Shown one piece after another: positions 44,429 to 52,587 of a stretch of DNA of 64,000 nt. The position numbers and the translations under genes were made by a program. The stretch's first letter is position 1, and every line of letters begins with the position of its first letter. The stretch is from Rhodospira trueperi. GTDB lineage: Bacteria; Pseudomonadota; Alphaproteobacteria; Rhodospirillales; Rhodospirillaceae. Where the stretch lies: NCBI RefSeq assembly GCF_900101965.1, contig NZ_FNAP01000006.1:186001-250000 (forward strand), given 5' to 3'. The notes beneath the pieces were generated by a model. It was not told the DNA's origin and made no database searches. It saw nothing but the letters and a program-made list of their open reading frames with translations.

Positions 44429-45261
44429 TACGCCGCCGCCGGCAGGCCGAGCAGCACGCGGGCCTCGGCGGGCGTCGCCGGGTGCCGGCCGTAGTCCGCG
44501 CACAGCTCGGCGGCGCGTTTCACCAGCGCGGCGTTGGACGGCGCCAGCGTCTCCTTATCCAGGCGGATGTTGTCCTCCAGCCCGGTGCGCAGGTGCCCGC
44601 CGTGCTCCAGCGCCCAATGATGCAGCGTCAACTGGTGCCGCCCGATGCCGGCGCCGGTCCAGGTCGCGTCCGGGGCCAGCCGTCGTAGCGTCTCGACATA
44701 GAAGTCAAAGGTCGGCCGGTCCACCGGCACGGCGTTCTTCACCCCCATGACGAACTGCACATGCAGGGGGCCGACGATGCGGCCGTCGCCGGCCATTTCG
44801 ACGGCCTTGAACAGCATCGACAGGTCGAAGACCTCGATCTCCGGCTTGACCCCGTGCTCCTTGATGAGCGCGGCCAGCCAGTCCACGAACTGCGGGGCGT
44901 TTTCATAGATGCGGGTCGGGAAGTTACACGAGCCGGTGGACAGCGAGGCCATGTCCGGCTTCAGCGGGATCATGCCGCCGCGTTCCTCGCCCTTGCCGGA
45001 GCGGCCACCCGTGGACAGTTGCACGATCATCCCGGGGCAGTGCGCGCGGATGCCTTCGATCAGGCGGGCGAATCGATCCGGGTTCGACGTGGTGGTGCCG
45101 TCGTCGTTGCGCACATGCAGATGGGCGAGCGAGGCGCCGGTCTCGAACGCCTCATGGGTGGATTCGACCTGCTCGCTCACCGTCACCGGCACGGCCGGAT
45201 TGTCCCGCTTGGTGGGCACGGACCCGGTGATGGCGACGGTGATGATGCAGGGCGTGGTCAT
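44428..45261 (-). CDS. BKACE family enzyme (3-keto-5-aminohexanoate cleavage-like)
   Basis: A 277-residue TIM-barrel enzyme of the beta-keto acid cleavage family, which condenses a beta-keto acid with acetyl-CoA using zinc. Motifs: IITVAITGSVPTKRDNPAVP at the start, the metal site AHLHVRNDDGTTTSNPDRF, QLSTGGRSGKGEERGGM, KPEIEVFDLSML, FVMGVKNAVPVD and ATWTGAGIGRHQL. The specific beta-keto acid is unknown. AGGAG lies ten bases before the ATG at 45261. The C-terminus LLGLPAAA stops exactly at the border of the inserted element, so the original tail may have been changed. Confidence 0.92.
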   Translation of the reverse strand: MTTPCIITVAITGSVPTKRDNPAVPVTVSEQVESTHEAFETGASLAHLHVRNDDGTTTSNPDRFARLIEGIRAHCPGMIVQLSTGGRSGKGEERGGMIPLKPDMASLSTGSCNFPTRIYENAPQFVDWLAALIKEHGVKPEIEVFDLSMLFKAVEMAGDGRIVGPLHVQFVMGVKNAVPVDRPTFDFYVETLRRLAPDATWTGAGIGRHQLTLHHWALEHGGHLRTGLEDNIRLDKETLAPSNAALVKRAAELCADYGRHPATPAEARVLLGLPAAA

Positions 45262-45334
45262 GGCGGGGCGTCTCCTGTCGAGCGGCGGGTCTGAAACATT
45301 TAGATGACCCATGACGGACGCCGGCACAAGTGGG

Positions 45335-46264
45335 TCAATCCGCGCCGGCCGCCTCGGTCGGGGCCATCCAATCCGGCCGGCGGGGCGTCAGCCGGGCTTC
45401 ACCGCACGCGCAGCGCAGCGGTTCGCCGGCGGACAGCGCCTCCAGCCGCACCACCGCCATGCCGAGCCCGTGCCCGGCGTCCAGCGCCAGCCCGGAGCGC
45501 ATTTCGCCGGCGTCCTTGCCGGCCGGGGTCAGCAGCGGTGTGCCCGGCTCGGGAATCGGCCCCTCGACGGCCACGGGCATCAACCGCCGCTTGAGCAAGC
45601 CCCGGTATTTCGTGCGCGCGGTCAGTTCCTGGCCCATGTAGCAGCCCTTCTCGAAATCGACGCCGTTCAGGTCGTCGAGGCCGCAGTCCAGCGCCGTGCG
45701 CTTGTCGATGTCCATGTCGCGCGCGCCCTCCGGCAGGCCCAGCGTCAGGCGGTGCCGGTCATAGGCGGTCGGTTCCACCAGCCGCGCGCCAAGCCCGTCC
45801 AGAAGCGCGCCGGCCCGGTCCGCCGGCAGGAACAGACGCGCCCCGGCCTCTGCAAAACGCGGATCGATGAAGGCCACGCCGTCGTCCAGCGTTCGCGCCG
45901 CGCCCGGCTCGGCGGGTAATTCCAGGGCGTTGGAAGCGCCCTCGCCCCACAGCGCGGCGACGCTCCAGCCTTCCGCCGGGGCCAGCGCGATCTTCGCCCG
46001 CAGCTTGAAGCGGCTCAGCCGGCGCCGCAGGTCCTCCAGCCGGTCCGCGTCCGCCTCGATCAGCAGGGTCTCACCGTGCGCTGCCAGCATCAGGTCGAAC
46101 AGGAGCTTGCCCTGGGGCGACAGCAGGGCGGCGAATGCGGCGCGGTCGTCCGTCACCCGGGTGACGTCGTTGGTCACCAGGCCCTGGAGAAAGTGGGCGC
46201 GATCCTCGCCGCTGAGCACGAGCAGGGCACGGGTTTCAAGAATCGTGGCATCAAGGGCGGTCAT
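45335..46264 (-). CDS. ygfZ: Folate-binding protein YgfZ
   Basis: A 309-residue homologue of YgfZ, a tetrahydrofolate-binding protein of the GcvT fold needed for iron-sulfur cluster assembly or repair. The diagnostic motif is DFEKGCYMGQELTARTKYRG near residue 210, with the essential Cys in KGCYxGQE. The N-terminus ILETRALLVLSGEDRAHFLQ and LVTNDVTRV match the family opening. The start at 46264 (MTALDAT) gives normal length. It is divergent from the glycosyltransferase gene 113 bases away. Confidence 0.93.
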   Translation of the reverse strand: MTALDATILETRALLVLSGEDRAHFLQGLVTNDVTRVTDDRAAFAALLSPQGKLLFDLMLAAHGETLLIEADADRLEDLRRRLSRFKLRAKIALAPAEGWSVAALWGEGASNALELPAEPGAARTLDDGVAFIDPRFAEAGARLFLPADRAGALLDGLGARLVEPTAYDRHRLTLGLPEGARDMDIDKRTALDCGLDDLNGVDFEKGCYMGQELTARTKYRGLLKRRLMPVAVEGPIPEPGTPLLTPAGKDAGEMRSGLALDAGHGLGMAVVRLEALSAGEPLRCACGEARLTPRRPDWMAPTEAAGAD

Positions 46265-46376
46265 GCGGCGGGGTCCGGTTCTGAGGGGAGAGGACGGCCC
46301 GGCACACGTAATCCATTCCGCCGCCGGGGCAAGGGCCGACTTGGCAACGAAGGCGCCCGAGTCTATAAGGCCGGTC

Positions 46377-47438
46377 ATGCGTATTCTGTTCGCCGACGAT
46401 GGCGTGCCCTATGATGGGCGGACGCCGGCCGAGGCCCCGCTGGGCGGGGGCGAGCGGGCCGTAGCCGGTCTGGCGCGGGCCCTGGCCATGCGCGGCCATG
46501 TGGTGACCGTGGCCACGGCCATCATGGATCCGGTGCGGGTGGACGGCGTGGCCTGGGTGCCGCTGCCGATGGACGAGCACGAACGCTCCCTGCCGGATGA
46601 CACCGACGTTCTGGTGGCGGTGCGGCGGCCGTCGCTGCTGTCCTCGCTGCCGGTGCGGGCGGGGCGCCGCGTGCTGTGGGTGCTGGGGCAGCCGGCGTCG
46701 CTGGTGCGCCCGGTGGTGCGGGCCCGCCTGTCCGCGTCGCGGCCCGATATCGTCTACCTCAGCAACAGCCAGCGTGCCGCCGGTCCCTCGTCCGGGGGGC
46801 AGGTGGCCCATGTGCTGGCGCCGGGCGCCGCCTGGCCGTTCCTGAACAGCGAGCCGGCCGCGCCCGCCGATCCCCCCGTCGCGGTGACCGCCGCCCACCC
46901 GTTGCACGGCGACCTTGACTGGCTGCTGGATCGTTGGGAGCACGGCATCGCTCCGGCGGTTCCGAACGCCCGCCTGCATCTGTATTCGGCGCTGCTGTCC
47001 GCCGGGCTCGCCGGGGAGCCGGTGCCGGAGCCCCTGACCCCCCTGGTGGCCCGGGTGCGCACCCTGGCCGAGAAGGGCGTCGAGGTCCGCGAACCTCAGC
47101 CCGAGGCCGCGCTGGCCGACGCCTGGCGCACGGCCCGGGTCTATCTGCATCCCGGACAATCCTGGGACCATGCCTGCTGGCCGCTGATCGACGCCCAGGC
47201 GGTCGGCCTGCCGGCGGTGGCCCGCCCGCTGGGCGGCGCGCCGGAGCGCATCGCCAACGGCGACAGCGGCATGCTGGTCCCGGACGACGACGCCTTCGTC
47301 AACGTGACCGTCCAAATCCTGACCGACGACGGCCTGCACAAGGGCATGGCGGACGAGGCGCGCGGCCCCACCCGCCTGCGGGCCTGGGAGGACGTCGCCG
47401 AGGATCTCGAAACCCACTGGTTCAGCTTCAGCCGATGA
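46377..47438 (+). CDS. Glycosyltransferase (GT4-like, GT-B fold)
   Basis: A 353-residue GT-B type glycosyltransferase. The N-terminal acceptor domain begins MRILFADDGVPYDG and has LGGGERAVAGLARALAMRGH. The C-terminal donor domain contains the block DACWPLIDAQAVGLPAVARP, equivalent to the family E-x7-E region, with ANGDSGMLVPDDDAFV. The first Glu of that region is not obvious, so the donor cannot be guessed. The start at 46377 is the ATG at the natural N-terminus; a much longer frame runs back across ygfZ. It overlaps the next gene by four bases. Confidence 0.85.
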   Translation: MRILFADDGVPYDGRTPAEAPLGGGERAVAGLARALAMRGHVVTVATAIMDPVRVDGVAWVPLPMDEHERSLPDDTDVLVAVRRPSLLSSLPVRAGRRVLWVLGQPASLVRPVVRARLSASRPDIVYLSNSQRAAGPSSGGQVAHVLAPGAAWPFLNSEPAAPADPPVAVTAAHPLHGDLDWLLDRWEHGIAPAVPNARLHLYSALLSAGLAGEPVPEPLTPLVARVRTLAEKGVEVREPQPEAALADAWRTARVYLHPGQSWDHACWPLIDAQAVGLPAVARPLGGAPERIANGDSGMLVPDDDAFVNVTVQILTDDGLHKGMADEARGPTRLRAWEDVAEDLETHWFSFSR

Positions 47439-48445
47439 CACAGCCCACGTCCCGTCAGATGACCCTGCTTTTCATCACCAACAGCCGGATTGGTGACGCC
47501 GTCCTGTCAACCGGCATGCTGGACCACGCCCTTGAACACTATCCAGGGATCGCCGTCACGGTGGCGTGCGGGCACATTGCCGCCCCGCTGTTCGAGGGCG
47601 TGCCCGGGCTGGAACACATCCACATCATCCGCAAGAAGCCCTGGGGCGGGCACTGGTGGGAGGCGTACCGCCAGTTGAAGGGAACGCGCTGGGATATCAT
47701 CATAGACCTGCGTGGCTCGCCGCTGCCCATGCTGCTGCGCCCGCGCCAGACCCTGCGGCCGCGTGTTCACGCTGCGGCGCCGAATCACAGGGTTCGGCGC
47801 ATCGGTTCGACCCTGGGGGACAAAGGGTTCAAGCACCCGCCGGAGCCGCGCCTGTGGATCCGGCCCGAGGACGAGGCGGCGGCTGACGCCGCGCTGGCCG
47901 GCACGGGCGAGGCCCCGCTCCTGGTGCTGGCGCCGACGGCCAACTGGATCGCCAAGGTGTGGCCCGCCGACCGGTTCGTCGAGCTGGCCCGGCGCCTGAC
48001 CGCGCCGGACGGCGCGCTGCCTGGCGCCCGCATCGCCGTGGTGGCCGGCCCCGACGAGCGGGACGCCGCCGCACCGGTGCTGGAGGCCCTGGCGGGACCG
48101 GGAACACTCGATCTGATCGGCCGCCTGCACCTGCTGGCGGTGTCGGCGGTGTTTTCGCGCAGCGCCCTGGTCGTCGGCAATGATTCCGGCCTGATGCACA
48201 TGGCGGCGGCTTCGGGGGCCCCCACCATCGGCCTGTTCGGCCCGTCGCGGGACGAGCATTACGCCCCCTGGGGACCGCGCGGACGGGCGGTGCGCACCGA
48301 CAAGGCCTATGAGGAGCTGTACCCGCCGGGCCTGAAGCCCGGGACGGTGACGGCCAGCCTGATGGACACCCTGCCGGTGGAGCGGGTCGAGGAGGCGGCG
48401 CGGACCCTGCTTCAGGAGGTCGCGGCGGCGGAGACCCGGAGTTGA
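47435..48445 (+). CDS. Glycosyltransferase family 9 (heptosyltransferase-like)
   Basis: A 336-residue protein of the ADP-heptose:LPS heptosyltransferase family. It starts MTLLFITNSRIGDAVLSTGM, the GDAV loop being typical, and has the nucleotide-sugar site VVGNDSGLMHMAAASGAPT followed by GLFGPSRDEHYAPWG. ATANWIAKVWPADRF corresponds to the family motif usually written TxxWxxKxWP. The donor may be ADP-heptose, but acceptor and linkage are unknown. It overlaps the upstream glycosyltransferase (ATGA), so the two should act on the same glycan, probably LPS core. Confidence 0.9.
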   Translation: MTQPTSRQMTLLFITNSRIGDAVLSTGMLDHALEHYPGIAVTVACGHIAAPLFEGVPGLEHIHIIRKKPWGGHWWEAYRQLKGTRWDIIIDLRGSPLPMLLRPRQTLRPRVHAAAPNHRVRRIGSTLGDKGFKHPPEPRLWIRPEDEAAADAALAGTGEAPLLVLAPTANWIAKVWPADRFVELARRLTAPDGALPGARIAVVAGPDERDAAAPVLEALAGPGTLDLIGRLHLLAVSAVFSRSALVVGNDSGLMHMAAASGAPTIGLFGPSRDEHYAPWGPRGRAVRTDKAYEELYPPGLKPGTVTASLMDTLPVERVEEAARTLLQEVAAAETRS

Positions 48446-48635
48446 TGATCGCGCGTCGCCGTTGACCCGATCCGGTCTTTGCCGCGAGGATGGAGTCGGA
48501 TCGGCGCGTCGCCGGTCGGGTCCACGGTCACGATCTCGCCACCATCCGGGGGCTAAGCTGCGGGCGGTTCAGTCGGCTCCATCCCCACCCTGTATTCCGT
48601 CCCCGTTTTTCGCCGCGTCAAGGGAGCCCCGTTTC

Positions 48636-49673
48636 ATGGATCCGCGCGTGTTGCAGGCCATCACCGGTGATGCCATCGGAGGGACCGAGCGCTTTTTCGA
48701 GCGGCTGGCCGTGGCGCTGCACGGCGACGGGATCCAGCAACTGGTCATGCTGCGGGACATTCCGGAGCGGGTCGCCCGTCTGCGCGCGTCGGGCCTGCAC
48801 CCTGTGGCCATGAAGTACGAGGGCCTATCCTTCCTGGTGCGTCGGCGCATCCGCACTTATGTGCAGAACTTCCAGCCCGGCCTGGTGGTCGCCTGGACGC
48901 CGGATACCGTCCGTTTCGTCACCGGCATGGGCGTCCCGGTGCTGGGTCGGTGGGGATTGGGAAAACCGCTGGAGGCGTATCGCCAGTGCCAGCACCTTCT
49001 GGTCCATAGCGGCCATGAGCGCGACACCGTTCTGACCAAGGGCTGGTCGCCGGAGCGCGTGCATCTGTTGCCGCCGCTGGTGGAGCAGACGCCGCTGCCG
49101 CCGCTGCCGCGCAAGAGCGTGTTCACGCCGGAGCAGGCGCCGCTTCTCCTCGCCGCCGGGCAGATGACGGATCGGCGCGACTTCGCCACCGTGCTGCGTG
49201 TGCTGCAACGGCTGCCCGAGGTCTACCTGTGGATCGCCGGGGATGGTCCCGAACGCGACTCCCTGGAGGCCATCGCCTACGAACTCGGCATCAAGCCGCG
49301 AGTCCGCTTCCTGGGCTGGCGCGACGATCTGGGCGCGCTGTATGCGGCCAGCGATCTGGTGGTCTGCACCGGGCGCGACCATGTGCCCGATCATGCCGCG
49401 ATCGAGGCCTGGGCGCACGGCAAGCCGGTGCTGGCCATCGGCCAGCCCGACCCGCATTCCGTCATCCGCGCCAATGAGAATGCCCTGGTCCTGCCCGCCG
49501 ACGACATCGTCACCATCACCCAGGGTCTGAAATGGCTGCTGCTGGAGCCGGGGGCGCTCGATATCCTGGTGTCGAGCGGGCGTGAGACCTTCACTCAGGG
49601 CCACATGGCCGCCCAGGTTCTGGCCGGGTACCGGGGCCTTTTCGAGCATATCGCCCATTTCGACGGCGGTTGA
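48636..49673 (+). CDS. Glycosyltransferase family 4 protein
   Basis: A 345-residue GT-B glycosyltransferase. The N-terminus has DAIGGTERFFERLAVALHGD, the GGxE motif of GT4 enzymes. The donor domain includes WIAGDGPERDSLEAIAYELG and VRFLGWRDDLGALYAASDLV, with PDHAAIEAWAHGKPVLAIGQ in the place of the catalytic E-x7-E. The start at 48636 is preceded by AAGGGAG. A gap of 190 bases follows the GT9 gene, so it may be separately expressed. Likely role: assembly of LPS core or another surface glycan. Confidence 0.9.
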   Translation: MDPRVLQAITGDAIGGTERFFERLAVALHGDGIQQLVMLRDIPERVARLRASGLHPVAMKYEGLSFLVRRRIRTYVQNFQPGLVVAWTPDTVRFVTGMGVPVLGRWGLGKPLEAYRQCQHLLVHSGHERDTVLTKGWSPERVHLLPPLVEQTPLPPLPRKSVFTPEQAPLLLAAGQMTDRRDFATVLRVLQRLPEVYLWIAGDGPERDSLEAIAYELGIKPRVRFLGWRDDLGALYAASDLVVCTGRDHVPDHAAIEAWAHGKPVLAIGQPDPHSVIRANENALVLPADDIVTITQGLKWLLLEPGALDILVSSGRETFTQGHMAAQVLAGYRGLFEHIAHFDGG

Positions 49674-49698
49674 GGGACGCGGAGAGGGAGGACGTCGC

Positions 49699-51033
49699 GT
49701 GGAGACGGCGGAGCCATTCGATCTTCTGTTGCGCGGCGGCACGGTGATGACGCCGTCCGGCGCCGTGGCGACCACGGTCGGCGTGCGCGGGGGCCGCATC
49801 GCCGCCCTGGGCGTGCCGGACACCGCGCCGGCCGCCGAGGTTCTCGATCTGCGCGGGCTGCATGTGCTGCCCGGCGTGATCGACAGTCAGGTGCATTTCC
49901 GCGAGCCCGGCCTGGAGCACAAGGAGGATCTGGAAAGCGGCACGCGCGGTGCTGTTCTGGGCGGCGTGACCACCATCTTCGAGATGCCCAACACCTCCCC
50001 GAACACCGACAGCCCCGATGCCCTGGCCGACAAGCTGGCGCGGGCGCGCGGCCGCGCGTGGTGCGACCATGCCTTCTTTCTCGGGGCCACCGACGCCAAC
50101 GCCGACAGCCTGGGCGACTGGGAGGGGCTGCCCGGCTGCGCCGGGGTCAAGGTGTTCATGGGCTCGTCCACCGGCTCGCTTCTTGTCGAGGACGACACGG
50201 TGCTGCGCCGCGTGCTCGCCGGCGGCCGCCGCCGCGTGGCCGTGCATGCCGAGGACGAGGCCCGCCTGCGCGCGCGCAAGGCCGTCGCCGAGGAGGCCGC
50301 CGACCCCTCCGCCCATCCCGACTGGCGCGACGTGGAGACGGCGGTGACGGCGACGCGCCGGCTGCTGGCCCTGTCGCGGGAGACGGGGCGGCGCGTGCAT
50401 GTGCTGCACATCACCACGGCCGAGGAACTGGAGATGCTGGTCGGGGCGCGCGCGCTGGCCACCGTCGAGGTCACGCCCCAGCACCTGACCCTGGCGGCGC
50501 CGGACTGCTACGACGGCCTGGGCAGTTTCGCCCAGATGAACCCGCCGATCCGCGAGGCCCGTCATCGCGCCGCCCTGTGGCGGGCGGTGGCCGACGGACT
50601 GGTGGACGTGATCGGCTCCGACCACGCCCCGCACACGCGGGAGGAAAAGTCCTGGCCCTACCCGCAGTGCCCCTCCGGCATGCCGGGCGTGCAGACCCTG
50701 GTGCCGGTGATGCTGGCCCATGTGCATGTGGGCCGGCTGAGCCTGGAGCGCTTCGTCGACCTCACCAGCGCCGGGCCGGCGCGGATCTACAACATCGCCG
50801 GCAAGGGACGCATCGCGCGCGGCTATGATGCCGACTTCACCATCGTCGATCTGGACGCCGAGCACACCATCGACAACGCCTGGATCGCCAGCACCTGCGG
50901 CTGGACGCCCTTTCACGGCATGCCGGTGACCGGCTGGCCGGTGATGACCGTCATTCGGGGCCATGTGGTGATGCGCGAGGGCGCCACCGTGGGCGAGCCC
51001 CTGGGCGAGCCGGCGCGGTTTCAGGGGGTGTGA
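49699..51033 (+). CDS. pyrC: Dihydroorotase (class I type), one metal His replaced
   Basis: A 444-residue amidohydrolase of the dihydroorotase/allantoinase family, forming dihydroorotate from carbamoyl aspartate. The usual metal HxH motif reads DSQVHFREPG, so Gln-64 replaces the first His while His-66 remains. Other ligands are seen: the bridging Lys region GVKVFMGSSTGS, VAVHAEDEARL, HVLHITTAEELE and IGSDHAPHTREEKS with the catalytic Asp. Such QxH dihydroorotase variants are, to my recollection, a known subgroup. GTG at 49699 has GAGGGAGGA upstream. It follows the GT4 gene by 25 bases. Confidence 0.85.
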   Translation: METAEPFDLLLRGGTVMTPSGAVATTVGVRGGRIAALGVPDTAPAAEVLDLRGLHVLPGVIDSQVHFREPGLEHKEDLESGTRGAVLGGVTTIFEMPNTSPNTDSPDALADKLARARGRAWCDHAFFLGATDANADSLGDWEGLPGCAGVKVFMGSSTGSLLVEDDTVLRRVLAGGRRRVAVHAEDEARLRARKAVAEEAADPSAHPDWRDVETAVTATRRLLALSRETGRRVHVLHITTAEELEMLVGARALATVEVTPQHLTLAAPDCYDGLGSFAQMNPPIREARHRAALWRAVADGLVDVIGSDHAPHTREEKSWPYPQCPSGMPGVQTLVPVMLAHVHVGRLSLERFVDLTSAGPARIYNIAGKGRIARGYDADFTIVDLDAEHTIDNAWIASTCGWTPFHGMPVTGWPVMTVIRGHVVMREGATVGEPLGEPARFQGV

Positions 51034-51059
51034 GGCCGCGCCTCTATTGTCAACAGGTC

Positions 51060-51857
51060 CTAAAGCAGCCGCTGCCCCCCATCCACGAACACCTCATTGC
51101 CGGTGACGTAGCTGAAATCGGCGTCGCACAGCCGGTAGACCACCCCCGCCACGTCGGCCACGGTGCCCATGCGGTCCAGCGGGATGCGCGGGATCAGCGC
51201 CTCGTATTCCTCGCTGATCATCTCGGTGGCGATCTCGCCGGGCGCGACGGCGTTCACGCGCACGCCAAGCTGGGCGAACTCGGCGGCCATCTCGCGGGTC
51301 AGGCCGGACAGTCCGGCCTTGGAGGTGGAATAGGCCGAGCCCGCGAACGGATGGACGTAATGCCCGGCGATGGAGGTGATGTTGATGATCGTCCCCTTGC
51401 CGCGCGACAGCTTGACCCCCAGTGCCCGCGCTAGCCGCAACGGCGCAAAGAAGTTCAACTCGAACACCTCGTGCCAGCCGTCGATGGATCCGTTGAGAAT
51501 GCCCAGCCGTTCGTTGTACGGCGTCTTGGGCGACACACCGGCGTTGTTGATCAGCGCGTGCAGGGGCTGGTCGCCCAGCGCCTCGACCACGCGGGCGGCA
51601 AAGCTGTCCAGGCTGTCCGACTGCGACAGGTCGGCGACGAAGTGATGCGTCCACAGCGGGTCGCGCCGACAGTGCGCCGGCACGTCGCGGCGCGCGCAGG
51701 TGATCACCTGCCAGCCCTCGGCCATGAAGCGCGCGGCGATGGCGTGGCCAATCCCCTGGCTGGCGCCGGTGATGACCACGGAGTGGCCGGTATGGCGGGG
51801 TTCGTCCGAGACGACCCGGTTCGTCGGTTCGGCGAGGGGATCGTTGGCGTCGGTCAT
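51060..51857 (-). CDS. SDR family oxidoreductase
   Basis: A 265-residue classical short-chain dehydrogenase. Motifs: VVITGASQGIGHAIAARF near residue 30, LINNAGVSPKTPYNERLG, catalytic Ser in IINITSIAGHYVHPFAGS, YSTSKAGLSGL with the YxxxK pair, and the C-terminal YVTGNEVFVDGGQRL typical of FabG-like enzymes. The N-terminal 25 residues are hydrophilic extension. It is not related closely to the other SDR at 43255 beyond the superfamily motifs. The substrate is unknown. It is divergent from the SRAP gene, 70 bases away. Confidence 0.88.
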   Translation of the reverse strand: MTDANDPLAEPTNRVVSDEPRHTGHSVVITGASQGIGHAIAARFMAEGWQVITCARRDVPAHCRRDPLWTHHFVADLSQSDSLDSFAARVVEALGDQPLHALINNAGVSPKTPYNERLGILNGSIDGWHEVFELNFFAPLRLARALGVKLSRGKGTIINITSIAGHYVHPFAGSAYSTSKAGLSGLTREMAAEFAQLGVRVNAVAPGEIATEMISEEYEALIPRIPLDRMGTVADVAGVVYRLCDADFSYVTGNEVFVDGGQRLL

Positions 51858-51927
51858 GCGCGGCGGTCCTTTTCGGGCATCGGCGGTTGGCTTGTCCGCC
51901 AAGTGGACGATCCCCATTCTAAACGGC

Positions 51928-52587
51928 ATGTGCTCGCGTTTCGAACTGAATGTGGCGCCGGCCGACCTGATGGCGCGGTTCGGTCTGACCGCGCCGCCGG
52001 ATGCGGACGCCGCGACCCGGGCGGCGTTGGAGGGCTTGCCGCGCGCCGAGATCCGGCCCACCGACCGCGTCCCGGTGATTGGCCCGCGCCGGGTGCCGGT
52101 GGCCCTGGTCTGGGGATTCCATGTGGAGTGGGACGCCAAGCCCCTGATCAATGCCCGGGCGGAGACGCTGGCGACGAAACCCACGTTCCGGCGGCTTGTC
52201 GGCAACCGATGCCTTGTGCCGGCCACCGCATTCTTCGAATGGACGGCCGCGCCCGGCGCGCCGGCCCGTGCCCGCAAGCGGCGCCACCGCATCGGCCGGG
52301 CGGATGCCGGTCTTCATGCCATGGCGGGGCTGGTGGACGACCAGGGCCGTTTCACGGTCGTCACACGGCTGGCGACGGAGCAGATGGCGGCGATCCACCC
52401 CCGCATGCCCGCCGTCCTGTCCGGTCCCGAGGCAGAGGCGGCATGGCTCGACCCGGACCGGTCCTTTCCGGAGGTCGCCGGCCTGCTCAGCGCCTGGGAC
52501 GGCACACTGACGGTCAGCGACGCGACCGAAAGGCCGTCACGCGCCGCTCAGACCGACCTGTTCGCCGCCGCCGGTCGAGCCGGGTAA
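51928..52587 (+). CDS. SOS response-associated peptidase (SRAP, YedK/HMCES family)
   Basis: A 219-residue protein of the SRAP family, which forms a covalent thiazolidine link to abasic sites in single-stranded DNA through Cys-2. The start MCSRFELNV exposes Cys-2 after Met removal. Other catalytic residues are present: Asn in KPLINARAET, Glu in LVPATAFFEWTAAP, and His in AAIHPRMPAVL. The frame continues 5' of 51928 but only this start gives the required N-terminal Cys. Its 3' end overlaps the convergent sensor kinase gene by 40 bases. No LexA box is evident upstream. Confidence 0.92.
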   Translation: MCSRFELNVAPADLMARFGLTAPPDADAATRAALEGLPRAEIRPTDRVPVIGPRRVPVALVWGFHVEWDAKPLINARAETLATKPTFRRLVGNRCLVPATAFFEWTAAPGAPARARKRRHRIGRADAGLHAMAGLVDDQGRFTVVTRLATEQMAAIHPRMPAVLSGPEAEAAWLDPDRSFPEVAGLLSAWDGTLTVSDATERPSRAAQTDLFAAAGRAG

